From Polyangiaceae bacterium (GTDB lineage Bacteria; Myxococcota_A; Polyangia; Polyangiales; Polyangiaceae): DNA of 64,000 nucleotides. A program made the position numbers and the translations under genes. Numbering within the stretch: position 1 is the stretch's first letter; every line of letters begins with the position of its first letter. The notes below the pieces were generated by a model that saw only the letters and a program-made list of their open reading frames with translations, was not told the origin of the DNA and ran no database searches. The stretch covers positions 1-64,000 of the forward strand of contig JAICTZ010000023.1 in NCBI GenBank assembly GCA_025936115.1. Reading direction: 5' to 3'. Positions 41,250-49,478 of the stretch are shown piece after piece.

Positions 41250-42090
41250 TCCGATACTCGTCGAGCCGGGCCCGATGTGCGCGCGTCAGCTCGTCCAAAC
41301 CCCGCTCGTATTGCTCGTCCCCGAGGGGCAGGTAATGGGAGTCCACCGTGTTCTCGAGCTGGCTGATGCCATTGCCTTTCACCGTGTTCGCGATGATGGC
41401 GACCGGCCGCCCATGAGTGTCGAGCTGGCGCGTGGACTCGTCGCGTGCGGCGAGCAGGGAAGGGAAGTCATGGCCGCCCGTGACCACGACGTGAAAGCCG
41501 AAGGCGCGAAGCTTGGCGTCGAGCGGCTCGAGCGCCATGATCTCCTCGGTGCGACCGATGCCCTGAATGCCATTACGATCGATGAGCCAGACGAGATTGT
41601 CGAGCTTGTGGTGGGCGATGAAGAGCGCCGCTTCCCAGACGCTCCCCGCGTCGAGCTCGCCGTCGGAAGTGACGCAGAAGAAGCGCCGCGACAGGCCCTT
41701 GAGCCGCGCGCCCAGCGCCATACCGGCACTGAGCGAGAGTCCGTGGCCGAGGCTTCCGGTAGCGAACGAGATCTCCTCGAACGTGTTGAACGGGGGATGC
41801 GCCGGCAACTCCGTCCCGTCGGCACGGTAGGAATCGATCTGGCTCGGCGTGAGGACGTCGACCTCCGCCAGCAGCGAATAGAGCACGGCCACGGCGTGCC
41901 CCTTGGACAGCAGGAGCGCGTCGTCGTCGCTCATCCAGGCAAACTTGAGCAGTACCAGGAGCTCAGCGCAAGACAGCGCGCCGCCGATGTGGCCCGCGTG
42001 AGCCCTCTTGGACATGGCGAGCAGGCGCTGCTTGATCGAGAAGACGTGCTCCTCGAGCCTGACGCATGCGGCCGCTATGTCCTTCGGCAG
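41239..42090 (-). CDS. transketolase-like, N-terminal (TPP-binding) subunit; start uncertain
   Basis: About 258-283 aa. TPP pyrophosphate domain: HAGHIGGALSCAELLVLL, LLLSKGHAVAVLYSLLAEV, ISFATGSLGHGLSLSAGMALGARL, and the GDG-like metal site CVTSDGELDAGSVWEAALF with LIDRNGIQGIG. The first ATG (42015) lies only six residues before HAGHIGG, yet the codons before it read CVRLEEHVFSIKQRLLA, exactly the kind of helix that precedes this motif in transketolases. The true start should thus be farther up; between the previous stop (42104) and 42015 only CTG (42088-42090) or ATA is available. I give the CTG as outer limit. Confidence 0.82.
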   Translation of the reverse strand: MPKDIAAACVRLEEHVFSIKQRLLAMSKRAHAGHIGGALSCAELLVLLKFAWMSDDDALLLSKGHAVAVLYSLLAEVDVLTPSQIDSYRADGTELPAHPPFNTFEEISFATGSLGHGLSLSAGMALGARLKGLSRRFFCVTSDGELDAGSVWEAALFIAHHKLDNLVWLIDRNGIQGIGRTEEIMALEPLDAKLRAFGFHVVVTGGHDFPSLLAARDESTRQLDTHGRPVAIIANTVKGNGISQLENTVDSHYLPLGDEQYERGLDELTRAHRARLDEYRNAR

Positions 42091-42103
42091 CGGTGGTTTT
42101 GAG

Positions 42104-44107
42104 CTACTTCCCGTAGTTCGTGCTCACGATGTTCGCGTGGATGGCGTTGTCCGTCGTGTCCGAGGGGTACCCGGATACGATGGCCCCTTCGTAGAAGGTC
42201 CCCTGGCTCGCATTGTTGTTGCTGTAGCAGCAGTCGCCGCCGCTGCCGAGCACGATGGAGCCTTGCTTCTTCATGGGGTTCTTCCCGGGGGGGAGCGCTC
42301 CCTTGTAGTACGTGTTCAACGTCGGGGCCGTCGCGTCGGCGGCCTTGAGGGCAAACTCGGTCGTCCCGTTGTTCTTCTCCATGGCCGTCACGTACGTCGA
42401 CGTCTGGCTCATGAGGTTGTTGTTTTTGCCGCTGCCGCCTTGGGCGACCATGCCGTCTTCCATGTCGGCCATCACCCACGGGCCCGTACCGTTCCCCGTG
42501 CCCCACGTCGTCGAGCTACCGAAGTAGAGCGAATCCATCGAGGGGCCGGCCACGTAGGTTCGGCTGGTCTCGCCGTTGCCGTAGTCGTAGCAACACCCCG
42601 AGTTGAAGTGCTTTCCGCTCGTGACGATGTAGATGCCCTGAGGCGCGGCAGCGAGGGGCATGCCCGACTTCGAGCCGTCTCTCCAGTATGCCTGACTGGT
42701 CTTCGTGTAGAGCGAGTAGACCTTGTGACCGTCGACCATCAGCGACTCGGCGGTTGCGCTCGCCGCCGTTTGGCCTGAGTGACCGCCGACAGTGCTGTCC
42801 GGGGTCTCTGCCTCGAGGACGTTGTCGTGGCCGGATTGGTCATAGAGCTTGGTGATGGTGCATTGTGTGCCCGAGCAGAAGGTGTCTTGCTGGGCCGAGT
42901 CCGCAAAGCCGCCGGGGCTCGCGACGGGGATGTCCTTGGTCGTGCCGTCCGAGCGCTTTACCTGGTAGAGATTGCCGGTGTACGCGCCAAAGAGCGCGCG
43001 AATCGTGCTGTGGGCTGCAACGCACGGAGTGTTGGCCGCCGCATAGATGTCGCATGGTCCCATGCCCGTTGGACTCGAGCCCGCGCTGCCACTCCAGCCG
43101 CCAGCGCCGGAGGCGCCGCCACCACTGCCACCCGTCCCCGCTCCGCCACGGCCGGCGGCGCCGCCCATGGAGCGGCCCCCGCTGCCGCCGCTGCCGCCAC
43201 TGCCAGATGTCCCGCCCGTGGACGGCATGCCACCGGCTCCTCCGGTCGCGGGAGCACCGCCCGTCGGGGACGCTCCACCGGTGCCGGCTCCGCCACCGGC
43301 TCCGCCCGACGCAGCGGCGTTCTGGAGCGCGATGGTTCCTCCGAGCGCTGCCATGTGGGGGGTGACGGTCAGGGTGTTACCCGCAGCGCAGTACGCGTAG
43401 GTCAAGCCGTCATCGTTCGTGAACGTGTTGCCCGAGCTCGTGTCGGCCCCGTGCGTCGACGCAACGGACGAGACGAACCCGAGCCCGCCGGGCTGATTGG
43501 CGGTGAGCGTGCAGGTGCACTTGCCGTTGGTATCGGCGCAGGCAGACGTGGCCCAGCCGAGGGCTGGGAAAATCGTGCCCGCCTTCTCGCATGAGACGGG
43601 AACGGAGGAGACCGTGAGACAGGCCTGCGACAGAGGAAAAGTCACCGAGCCGGTCGTAGTCGTATTGTCGACGTAGGAGCCGTCAGCGTTGACCGTGTAG
43701 CTCCCGGTGGTGTTTAAGGAACCGGTTGCAGGTACCGTAGAACAGCCGAGGCTGGCGAGCGTCACATCCATGTTGCCCGCGATCCGCAGGCACGAAGACG
43801 TGACGTTCCAGGTTCCGACCAAGCTGCCGCCACAGGCCGACACGTTCGGACACTCTGCGCTGCCGGAGCCCCCGCTGCCGCCGGAGCTGCTGGTGCCCCC
43901 CTTCCCGCCGGTGACTACCCCGCCGCCTGCGCCACCCACGCCGCTGCCGCCTGTCCCCGTAAGAGTGCCGGCGCTGCCACCGCTCGCGGTGTTGTCGGGG
44001 CTGTTGCTGCAGCTCGCGGCTGTGACGGCGGCTGCGAACGGCACCGCCCCGACGAGGGCGTTTCGTAGCAGTGCGCGGCCAAGAGTCCTACGGGAGTACA
44101 GCTTCAT
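42104..44107 (-). CDS. GH54 alpha-L-arabinofuranosidase lipoprotein with lipocalin-like N-terminal domain
   Basis: 667 aa. Signal with twin-Arg-like SRRTLGR and possible lipobox AASC, Gly/Ser linker, a Cys-rich beta domain (about 60-270; LVGTWNVTSSCLRIAG), a second Gly-rich linker, then a catalytic domain (about 350-667) closely like fungal AbfB: CDIYAAANTPCVAAHSTIRAL, FCSGTQCTITKLYDQSG, CCYDYGNGETS (nucleophile Glu), GPWVMADMEDG, GSGGDCCYSNNN (acid/base Asp) and GTFYEGAIVSGYPSD. GH54 removes arabinofuranosyl side chains from arabinan or arabinoxylan. The fungal arabinose-binding CBM42 is absent. ATG placed by the signal peptide; the frame upstream is unsupported. Confidence 0.9.
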   Translation of the reverse strand: MKLYSRRTLGRALLRNALVGAVPFAAAVTAASCSNSPDNTASGGSAGTLTGTGGSGVGGAGGGVVTGGKGGTSSSGGSGGSGSAECPNVSACGGSLVGTWNVTSSCLRIAGNMDVTLASLGCSTVPATGSLNTTGSYTVNADGSYVDNTTTTGSVTFPLSQACLTVSSVPVSCEKAGTIFPALGWATSACADTNGKCTCTLTANQPGGLGFVSSVASTHGADTSSGNTFTNDDGLTYAYCAAGNTLTVTPHMAALGGTIALQNAAASGGAGGGAGTGGASPTGGAPATGGAGGMPSTGGTSGSGGSGGSGGRSMGGAAGRGGAGTGGSGGGASGAGGWSGSAGSSPTGMGPCDIYAAANTPCVAAHSTIRALFGAYTGNLYQVKRSDGTTKDIPVASPGGFADSAQQDTFCSGTQCTITKLYDQSGHDNVLEAETPDSTVGGHSGQTAASATAESLMVDGHKVYSLYTKTSQAYWRDGSKSGMPLAAAPQGIYIVTSGKHFNSGCCYDYGNGETSRTYVAGPSMDSLYFGSSTTWGTGNGTGPWVMADMEDGMVAQGGSGKNNNLMSQTSTYVTAMEKNNGTTEFALKAADATAPTLNTYYKGALPPGKNPMKKQGSIVLGSGGDCCYSNNNASQGTFYEGAIVSGYPSDTTDNAIHANIVSTNYGK

Positions 44108-44283
44108 GTGCTCGCTGATCTGAGGAGCCGACGGACTATTTCCGCCGGGCCTGTCCGGGCAGTGCGCCGGATGTCTCCCGTCCGTCAGAAATTGTTCCAT
44201 GCGCCCCGGCCGACGGAGAAAGTGGAGCCCTGCCGCCGCACCGTCGCGGTGAGCGCGCCGTCGTGGCACACTAGCTTCGCTCG
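44108..44283. promoter_or_regulatory. divergent intergenic region between GH54 and GH114 lipoprotein genes
   Basis: 176 bp that must serve both hydrolase genes. I see no confident operator or paired hexamers. Confidence 0.3.
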
Positions 44284-45411
44284 ATGCGACTCAACGCCTT
44301 GGTCCTGCTGGCGACCGCTGGCGTTGGTTGCGCATCGCGTAACGACCCGATGCATGTCGGAACGGGCGGGAGCGCAGCGAGCTCTCAGGGCACGAGTGGG
44401 GAAAACGCTGGCCGGAATGCGGGCGGAGTGACGGCCGTCGGCGGCGCCGGTGCGACCGGCGTGAGTGGTCTCGGCGGCAGGCCCCCCGTGGCCGGCGCGG
44501 GAGGTCAAGGTACCGGAGGCGTCGCCGGTGCGACGACCGGAGGATCGGCAGGAGCCAGCAGCGGCGCAGCGGGGGAGGACACGAGTGGCGCGTCAGGCGA
44601 GGGCAGCGGCGGGAGCGCGGGCACGACGCTCGGCGGTTCCGGCGGCGCTGGCACCACGAGTTGGTGGAAGCCCGCGCCGAACACGACCTTCTACTGGGAT
44701 CTGCAAAATACCCCGCCCGACAACACGAAAGACGTGGGCGCCTACGACATCGATGGTTGGGGCAACGCGGCGAGCGAGGTGACGGCGCTGCACGCGCGTG
44801 GGATCAAAGTCGTTTGCTACATGGACGCGGGCACGTACGAACCTGGGCGACCCGACTCGGCTGATTTCCCGACATCGCTCAAGGGTAACGCGGTCGAGGG
44901 GTGGCCCGGTGAGCTCTGGCTCGATGTCCGCCCGAGCGGGCCGAATTACGCCGAGCTCCAAGCCATCATGCTCGCGCGCTTCGAAGTCTGTCGGCAAAAG
45001 GGCTTCGACGCCGTGGAGCCCGATAACCTCGATTCCTACCAGAATCATCCCGGATTTTCGACGAGCGCTGCGGATCAGCTCGCGTACGACGAATGGCTGG
45101 CGAGCGCCGCGCACGGGCTCGGCCTCGCGGTTTTTCAAAAGAACGACCTCGACCAAATTGAAGAGCTCGAGCCGTTCTTCGACGGCATCTTGGACGAAGA
45201 GTGCAACGAGTACTCGGAGTGCGACGCGCTCCTGCCGTATGTCGCCGCCGGCAAACCCGCGTGGAACGCGGAGTACACCGAAGACGGAGCGACGACGGCC
45301 TCCTTCTGCGCCGCTGACGTGAAAGCCAAGATCGCGGGTGCCCTGTTCGCGTTGGCGCTCGACGGGAGCGTGTTCGAGCCGTGCTCGAACGACCAGGGCA
45401 TTCACAACTGA
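44284..45411 (+). CDS. GH114-like endo-alpha-1,4-polygalactosaminidase lipoprotein
   Basis: 375 aa. Lipobox VGC (Cys16) and a Gly/Ala/Ser linker of about 105 residues, then a TIM-barrel domain of the GH114/TM1410 type: TFYWDLQNTPPDN, YDIDGWGNAASEVTALHARGI, KVVCYMDAGTYEPGRPD, GELWLDVRP, IMLARFEVCRQKGFDAVEPDNLD, and DGILDEECNEYSEC. The family cleaves galactosaminogalactan or related amino-sugar polymers (fungal biofilm). Catalytic acids are probably in DAVEPDNLD and the CYMDAG strand. Likely outer-membrane-anchored and surface-facing. Confidence 0.88.
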   Translation: MRLNALVLLATAGVGCASRNDPMHVGTGGSAASSQGTSGENAGRNAGGVTAVGGAGATGVSGLGGRPPVAGAGGQGTGGVAGATTGGSAGASSGAAGEDTSGASGEGSGGSAGTTLGGSGGAGTTSWWKPAPNTTFYWDLQNTPPDNTKDVGAYDIDGWGNAASEVTALHARGIKVVCYMDAGTYEPGRPDSADFPTSLKGNAVEGWPGELWLDVRPSGPNYAELQAIMLARFEVCRQKGFDAVEPDNLDSYQNHPGFSTSAADQLAYDEWLASAAHGLGLAVFQKNDLDQIEELEPFFDGILDEECNEYSECDALLPYVAAGKPAWNAEYTEDGATTASFCAADVKAKIAGALFALALDGSVFEPCSNDQGIHN

Positions 45412-45442
45412 CCGCGATTTGCGCCGCGCGCGCGGCCGGGTT

Positions 45443-47320
45443 TCAGCTTGCTTGCGGCTTGTATTTGACGGTCGCCCAGCCCTCGGCCGGGATCGCGAAC
45501 GTTAGTCTTTTGCCGCCGATCGCGACGGTATAATCGCTCTTCGCGGCGCTGCTGAACACCACGGCCACGAGCGAGCCGTCGGGGTTCTTGAACGCCACCG
45601 CGTCTCCGCCGCTCGTTGCCAAGACCTTCGCACCGGGGTCCACGAATTGCGAGAAGTGACGGGCGACGTAGTAAGCCTGCGTCGCGATGAGCTTCCCGCC
45701 GTCGACGACGAGCAGCGAGTTTTGCTCCCACTCGCGCGACGTGTCGTTGCCGAGGCCGAGGCTGTCGAGCACCATGTGCGGGAAGGTGTAGGCGGTGACC
45801 TTGGCCTTGGTGATCGAGTCGCGAATGTACCACCAAGTCTCGACCCCATACGCTTGATCGTTCGGAGGTGGCTCGGCGTACGCCGGAATCGGCGGCGTCG
45901 TCGCCGTTCCCTTGATGGGCGCGGCGACGAACGGGTAATTGCCGCACTTGTGCTCGGTCACCCAGACGGGCACACCATACGCCAACGGACTCGCTTCCAC
46001 CCTGTTGAGGACGTCCCACTCGACGCCGATCGAGGCGACGAAATTCCGCGCCGCCGGATCAGCCATCACCGCCGTCAGCAGATCCAAGTCCGGCTGCTGA
46101 TTCGCCAGAAATCCGACCATGATCTTGGTGCCGAGATTCGCGCTTGCGAGCGCTGGCCCGAGATACTGGCCGACGTATGCCGTGTACGTGGCCTGGTCCC
46201 AGAGACACGAGGGGTAGTTTTGTTCGAACGTCGGCTCGTCCTGCGGCGCGATGGCAGCGATGGTGATGCCCTCCGCCTGATAAGCCTGAACGAACTTGAC
46301 CATGTACTCTGCGTAAGCCCTCAGCGTCGAGACGTCGCGCTTGATCGTGCCGCCGTCGAAGTACGACGGCTTGTGCGCCGGCGTGTCCGAGATGGTGCCG
46401 CCGCTCTTGTATCCGCTCTTCATCCACACGGGCGGCGTCCAAGCCGCGGCCCAAAAACGGACGTTGGGGTTCTTGGCGAGCGCAGCTTTGATGTATGGAA
46501 TGAGTGTTTGCTCGTCACGTTCGATGGAGAAGTTCGTGAGCGCGAGATCGGGCGGCGGCCGATTCGACTCGCTGCTGTCGGCGGTGACATCGCTGCCCGT
46601 GTCATCGAGCGTGTAGCGCTCCAACGAGTAGTCGCTCGCGCCGATGGGAATGCGCGCAAGAGAAAATCTTGCCCCCTCGGCGCCGAAGAGGAGGCTCATT
46701 GCCTCGTCGACCAGTGCGCTCGTGGTAAGTAGATTGAAGCCCATCTCGTGGAAGGCTCCGCCGAAGCCTTCCCAGGTTTGAGCCTCGACCGTGTCGTTGA
46801 CGGTGACGTCGGCGGTGTCCCCGGTCGTCTCGGTCCAACTCGCGCTGGTCCAAATCCCGTTGGCCGACGTAACGAGCGCATTGGCCGGCGGCGAGCTGCC
46901 GCCCGCTCCGGCGTAGCTCGCTATTCCAGCCACCCCTTGGATAGCGCCCGCCTGACCCTTACCCGCATTCCCGATCGTCCCTCCGGAGCTCGGCTTCCCC
47001 GCTGCGGAGGTCAGCCCTCCAGAACCCGTCCGTCCTCCGGCACCTGCCGCAACACCGGACGCCCCGTTGCCGCCGGAACCCGTTGGCGCTCCACCCGGGC
47101 CATTGACGCTGCCGGCGCTCGTGCCGCTGCCGCCGCTCGCCGGCGTGCCCGCTCCACCGGGGCCCTCGCCGCCGGCACCGCCGCTTTGACCCGCTGCCGA
47201 GGAACCGCCCGTGGCGGGATTGCCCTCCCTGCTGCTGCCACAGGCGACCGCCGTGAGCAGCGTCCAGGCGAGCGCGCGTCGAACAGGGTGTCCGAGTTGA
47301 CGAGGGTTCCGATGCGACAC
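45443..47320 (-). CDS. GH30-family glycoside hydrolase lipoprotein
   Basis: 625 aa from the GTG at 47320. Signal peptide WTLLTAVACG with lipobox, a Gly-rich linker of about 130 residues, then a GH30 (beta/alpha)8 domain with beta-sandwich end: EAQTWEGFGGAFHEMGFNLL, LARIPIGASDYS, RFWAAAWTPPVWMKS, acid/base Glu in IAPQDEPTFEQNYPSC, nucleophile Glu in VWVTEHKCGNYP, and a final strand-rich LLVVDGGKL...EGWATVKY. Family members include beta-1,6-glucanase, glucosylceramidase, beta-xylosidase and fucosidase; specificity cannot be assigned. It is convergent with GH114 and divergent from the hydrolase gene to the right. Confidence 0.9.
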   Translation of the reverse strand: MSHRNPRQLGHPVRRALAWTLLTAVACGSSREGNPATGGSSAAGQSGGAGGEGPGGAGTPASGGSGTSAGSVNGPGGAPTGSGGNGASGVAAGAGGRTGSGGLTSAAGKPSSGGTIGNAGKGQAGAIQGVAGIASYAGAGGSSPPANALVTSANGIWTSASWTETTGDTADVTVNDTVEAQTWEGFGGAFHEMGFNLLTTSALVDEAMSLLFGAEGARFSLARIPIGASDYSLERYTLDDTGSDVTADSSESNRPPPDLALTNFSIERDEQTLIPYIKAALAKNPNVRFWAAAWTPPVWMKSGYKSGGTISDTPAHKPSYFDGGTIKRDVSTLRAYAEYMVKFVQAYQAEGITIAAIAPQDEPTFEQNYPSCLWDQATYTAYVGQYLGPALASANLGTKIMVGFLANQQPDLDLLTAVMADPAARNFVASIGVEWDVLNRVEASPLAYGVPVWVTEHKCGNYPFVAAPIKGTATTPPIPAYAEPPPNDQAYGVETWWYIRDSITKAKVTAYTFPHMVLDSLGLGNDTSREWEQNSLLVVDGGKLIATQAYYVARHFSQFVDPGAKVLATSGGDAVAFKNPDGSLVAVVFSSAAKSDYTVAIGGKRLTFAIPAEGWATVKYKPQAS

Positions 47321-47497
47321 GCCCCTGAGTGGGAGGACATGGACCGCGCGATCACGAGACGTAGTCCCCCGGCGCTCGCCCCCATCCGCTTTGTTTGGAC
47401 CGATTTCACGAACGCCCGCAACTGCCGCAGTGCGAGACCGCCTGAGCCGGTCCGGTTCGAGCTGGGACGCGTGAGCATCGAGGAGCAACGCCCCGTC
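47321..47497. promoter_or_regulatory. divergent intergenic region between GH30 and alpha/beta hydrolase genes
   Basis: 177 bp for two outward-reading lipoprotein hydrolase genes. A Shine-Dalgarno-like GAGGAG (47480-47485) precedes the hydrolase ATG by about 12 nt. No operator called. Confidence 0.3.
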
Positions 47498-48841
47498 ATG
47501 ACTGAGCACCCGCTACGTTGGATCTTGTGTGCGGGGGTGCTCGGCGTCGGAGGCGGTGGTTGCAGCGGTCCGAACGCTGGCGCGAGCGGCGCGAGCAGTG
47601 GCGGCGCAGTTGCCGGCGCGCCCGGATCACCTGTCGACGGTGTGGGGCAACCGGCAGCCGGAGGACGGACGAACGCAGCGGGGAGTGCAGGCTCAGTCAC
47701 GTCCGCCGGCACGACGGCAGCAGGCGTGGGCAATCGCGGCGGCGCCTCGCCCGGCGGCGCGCCCGGTGCCGCAAACGTCGGCGGAGTTTCGGGAAGGGCT
47801 GCCGAGCAAGCGGGCGTGAGCGGCCGTTTCGAAGCGGGGGCCGGCGGGCAGAGCGGCGGCAGCTTCGGAACCGGCGGCAGTGGTCAGGGCAGCGGAGCAG
47901 GCGGAGCCGAGCATCGCGCCGGAGCGGGCGGGCAAGCCGGCATAGCGAGCGGCGGGGCAGGACAGGCGGGCCAGGGCACGGGCTCCGGCGGAGAAGGCGG
48001 CGCAGGGGGGCGCAGCATCTCGTTTGGTACGCTGCTCGACGCTCGGTCAGTGATGAGCTCTGCGCAGGCGCTCGCCAAATCGCTGGCAAGCCCGAACTCC
48101 TCCGCGTGGCGAGCCAAGGGTGATCAGCACAGGAAATATCACTTTGCAGATGCCAATACGGACGAGCCCTATCGCATCTACGTTCCCAGCAACTGGGACG
48201 GGAGCTCGAGCTTACCCATGGCGGTTTTTCTGCACGGTTCGGGCAGCGACGAGAACAGCTACCTCGACCAGAACAATCAACAAATGCTGACGCTCGCCCA
48301 GGAGCACGGCTACCTGCTGGTGTCGCCGCTCGGCGACCAGGGGGCGTACGGGAATTTCCTGAGACTCACGGCACCCTTCGGCGATGAGGCCGGCGCCGCA
48401 GAACTGATGGCGGCGGTCACGCCGGACAGCGAGCGGATCAACGAGCTCAGTGAAAAAGACGTGATCAACGTGCTCGAGCTCGTGTTGAGTGAGTATCCCG
48501 TCGATCGCACTTCGCTGTTCCTCTTCGGGCATTCGATGGGGAGCGGGGGCACCTGGTACATCGGCGGTAAGTACGCCGGTTACTGGAGAGGCCTTGCTCC
48601 GATGTCGGGGCCGTTCGTCGAAAAGACGGGCTACCCGTGGGACAGCGTCCGTCCCCTCGCGCTGTTCGTGACCGAAGGCACGCAGACCCCATCGGTCGAT
48701 GCCAGCCGGCTACTCCGAGACTGGCTGAAGGACAACGGCTTCCAGGCTACGTACGAGGAGGTGAATGCCGACCACGGCGGTATGATCCCGCTCGTCCTGC
48801 CCGATGTCTTCGACTTCTTCGACGCCGCGCGCTCGAAGTGA
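47498..48841 (+). CDS. secreted alpha/beta hydrolase (esterase) lipoprotein
   Basis: 447 aa. Lipobox region GVGGGGC (Cys22) and about 150 residues of Gly/Ala/Ser linker, then an alpha/beta-hydrolase: YRIYVPSNWDGSSSLPMAVFLHGSGSDENSYLD (oxyanion HGSG), LFLFGHSMGSGGTWYI (nucleophile Ser in GHSMG), PMSGPF, LFVTEGTQTPSVDAS (likely acid) and ADHGGMIPLVL (catalytic His). Organisation is like secreted feruloyl/PHB-type esterases. It could deacylate arabinoxylan or other plant or microbial polymers attacked by the neighbouring glycosidases (inference). Confidence 0.87.
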   Translation: MTEHPLRWILCAGVLGVGGGGCSGPNAGASGASSGGAVAGAPGSPVDGVGQPAAGGRTNAAGSAGSVTSAGTTAAGVGNRGGASPGGAPGAANVGGVSGRAAEQAGVSGRFEAGAGGQSGGSFGTGGSGQGSGAGGAEHRAGAGGQAGIASGGAGQAGQGTGSGGEGGAGGRSISFGTLLDARSVMSSAQALAKSLASPNSSAWRAKGDQHRKYHFADANTDEPYRIYVPSNWDGSSSLPMAVFLHGSGSDENSYLDQNNQQMLTLAQEHGYLLVSPLGDQGAYGNFLRLTAPFGDEAGAAELMAAVTPDSERINELSEKDVINVLELVLSEYPVDRTSLFLFGHSMGSGGTWYIGGKYAGYWRGLAPMSGPFVEKTGYPWDSVRPLALFVTEGTQTPSVDASRLLRDWLKDNGFQATYEEVNADHGGMIPLVLPDVFDFFDAARSK

Positions 48842-48954
48842 CAAAGCGCTGAGCGAAGACCACTTGCTCTGTTTCGCGCTTCACCGCCGCACATGGACAA
48901 GCGATCGAACGTCCACGGTTGACGGTGTTGCCGCCCTCGCCGAGCACGTGACCC

Positions 48955-49387
48955 ATGACCGGCGCTCCCGAGCCGGGCCATGAAATCGAAGGCTTTGTCG
49001 TCGGTGAGCTGCTGCACACCGGCGGCATGGCAACCGTGCATCGCGTCAGCCGGGCGGGGACGGCCGAAGCGCTCGTCTTGAAGGTGCCGCGACTCGGGGG
49101 CGACGGCTCGAGCGAGAACGTACGCGGGTTCGAGACGGAGGCGACGGCTGCTTGGCAGGCGTGACGACCGCCGGAGCGACCTCTTCGCGCTCGGTGTCGT
49201 GCTCTACGAGGGGCTCACCGGCAAGCTGCCGTTCGGCGAGCCGGACACCGATGTGCGCAATCGCTTTTCCCTCGGAGGGCGCCCGCGCCTGGTCGCAATC
49301 GGTCGCGGCGAGCGTCACCGCGCGAGCGCGCTGCAGCGTGCACGTGGTGCGGGTGCGCAGACACTGAGCGCCGTGAGGATGGAATAG
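48955..49387 (+). pseudogene. Hanks-type kinase remnant with internal deletion
   Basis: The first frame (48955-49164) reads a kinase N-lobe: IEGFVVGELLHTGGMATVHRV and ALVLKVPRLG. After a TGA at 49162, a second frame from about 49166 continues with the C-lobe helix F region: DRRSDLFALGVVLYEGLTG and KLPFGEPDTDV. The catalytic loop HRD, DFG and APE segments that should lie between are gone, so roughly 110 codons were deleted together with a frameshift. The remainder to 49387 has no kinase similarity. No active kinase can be made. Confidence 0.7.
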
Positions 49388-49478
49388 TGCAGTCGGAGCG
49401 TGGCGGAAGCTGCGATGGCGGCAACATCCGCGGCGATGGCTGCTCCCGTGCTTGCTCGAATCGTCATACGATGAAGAG
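49388..49478. other. short spacer upstream of the S1 protease gene
   Basis: Presumably holds the protease promoter; nothing specific recognised. Confidence 0.25.
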
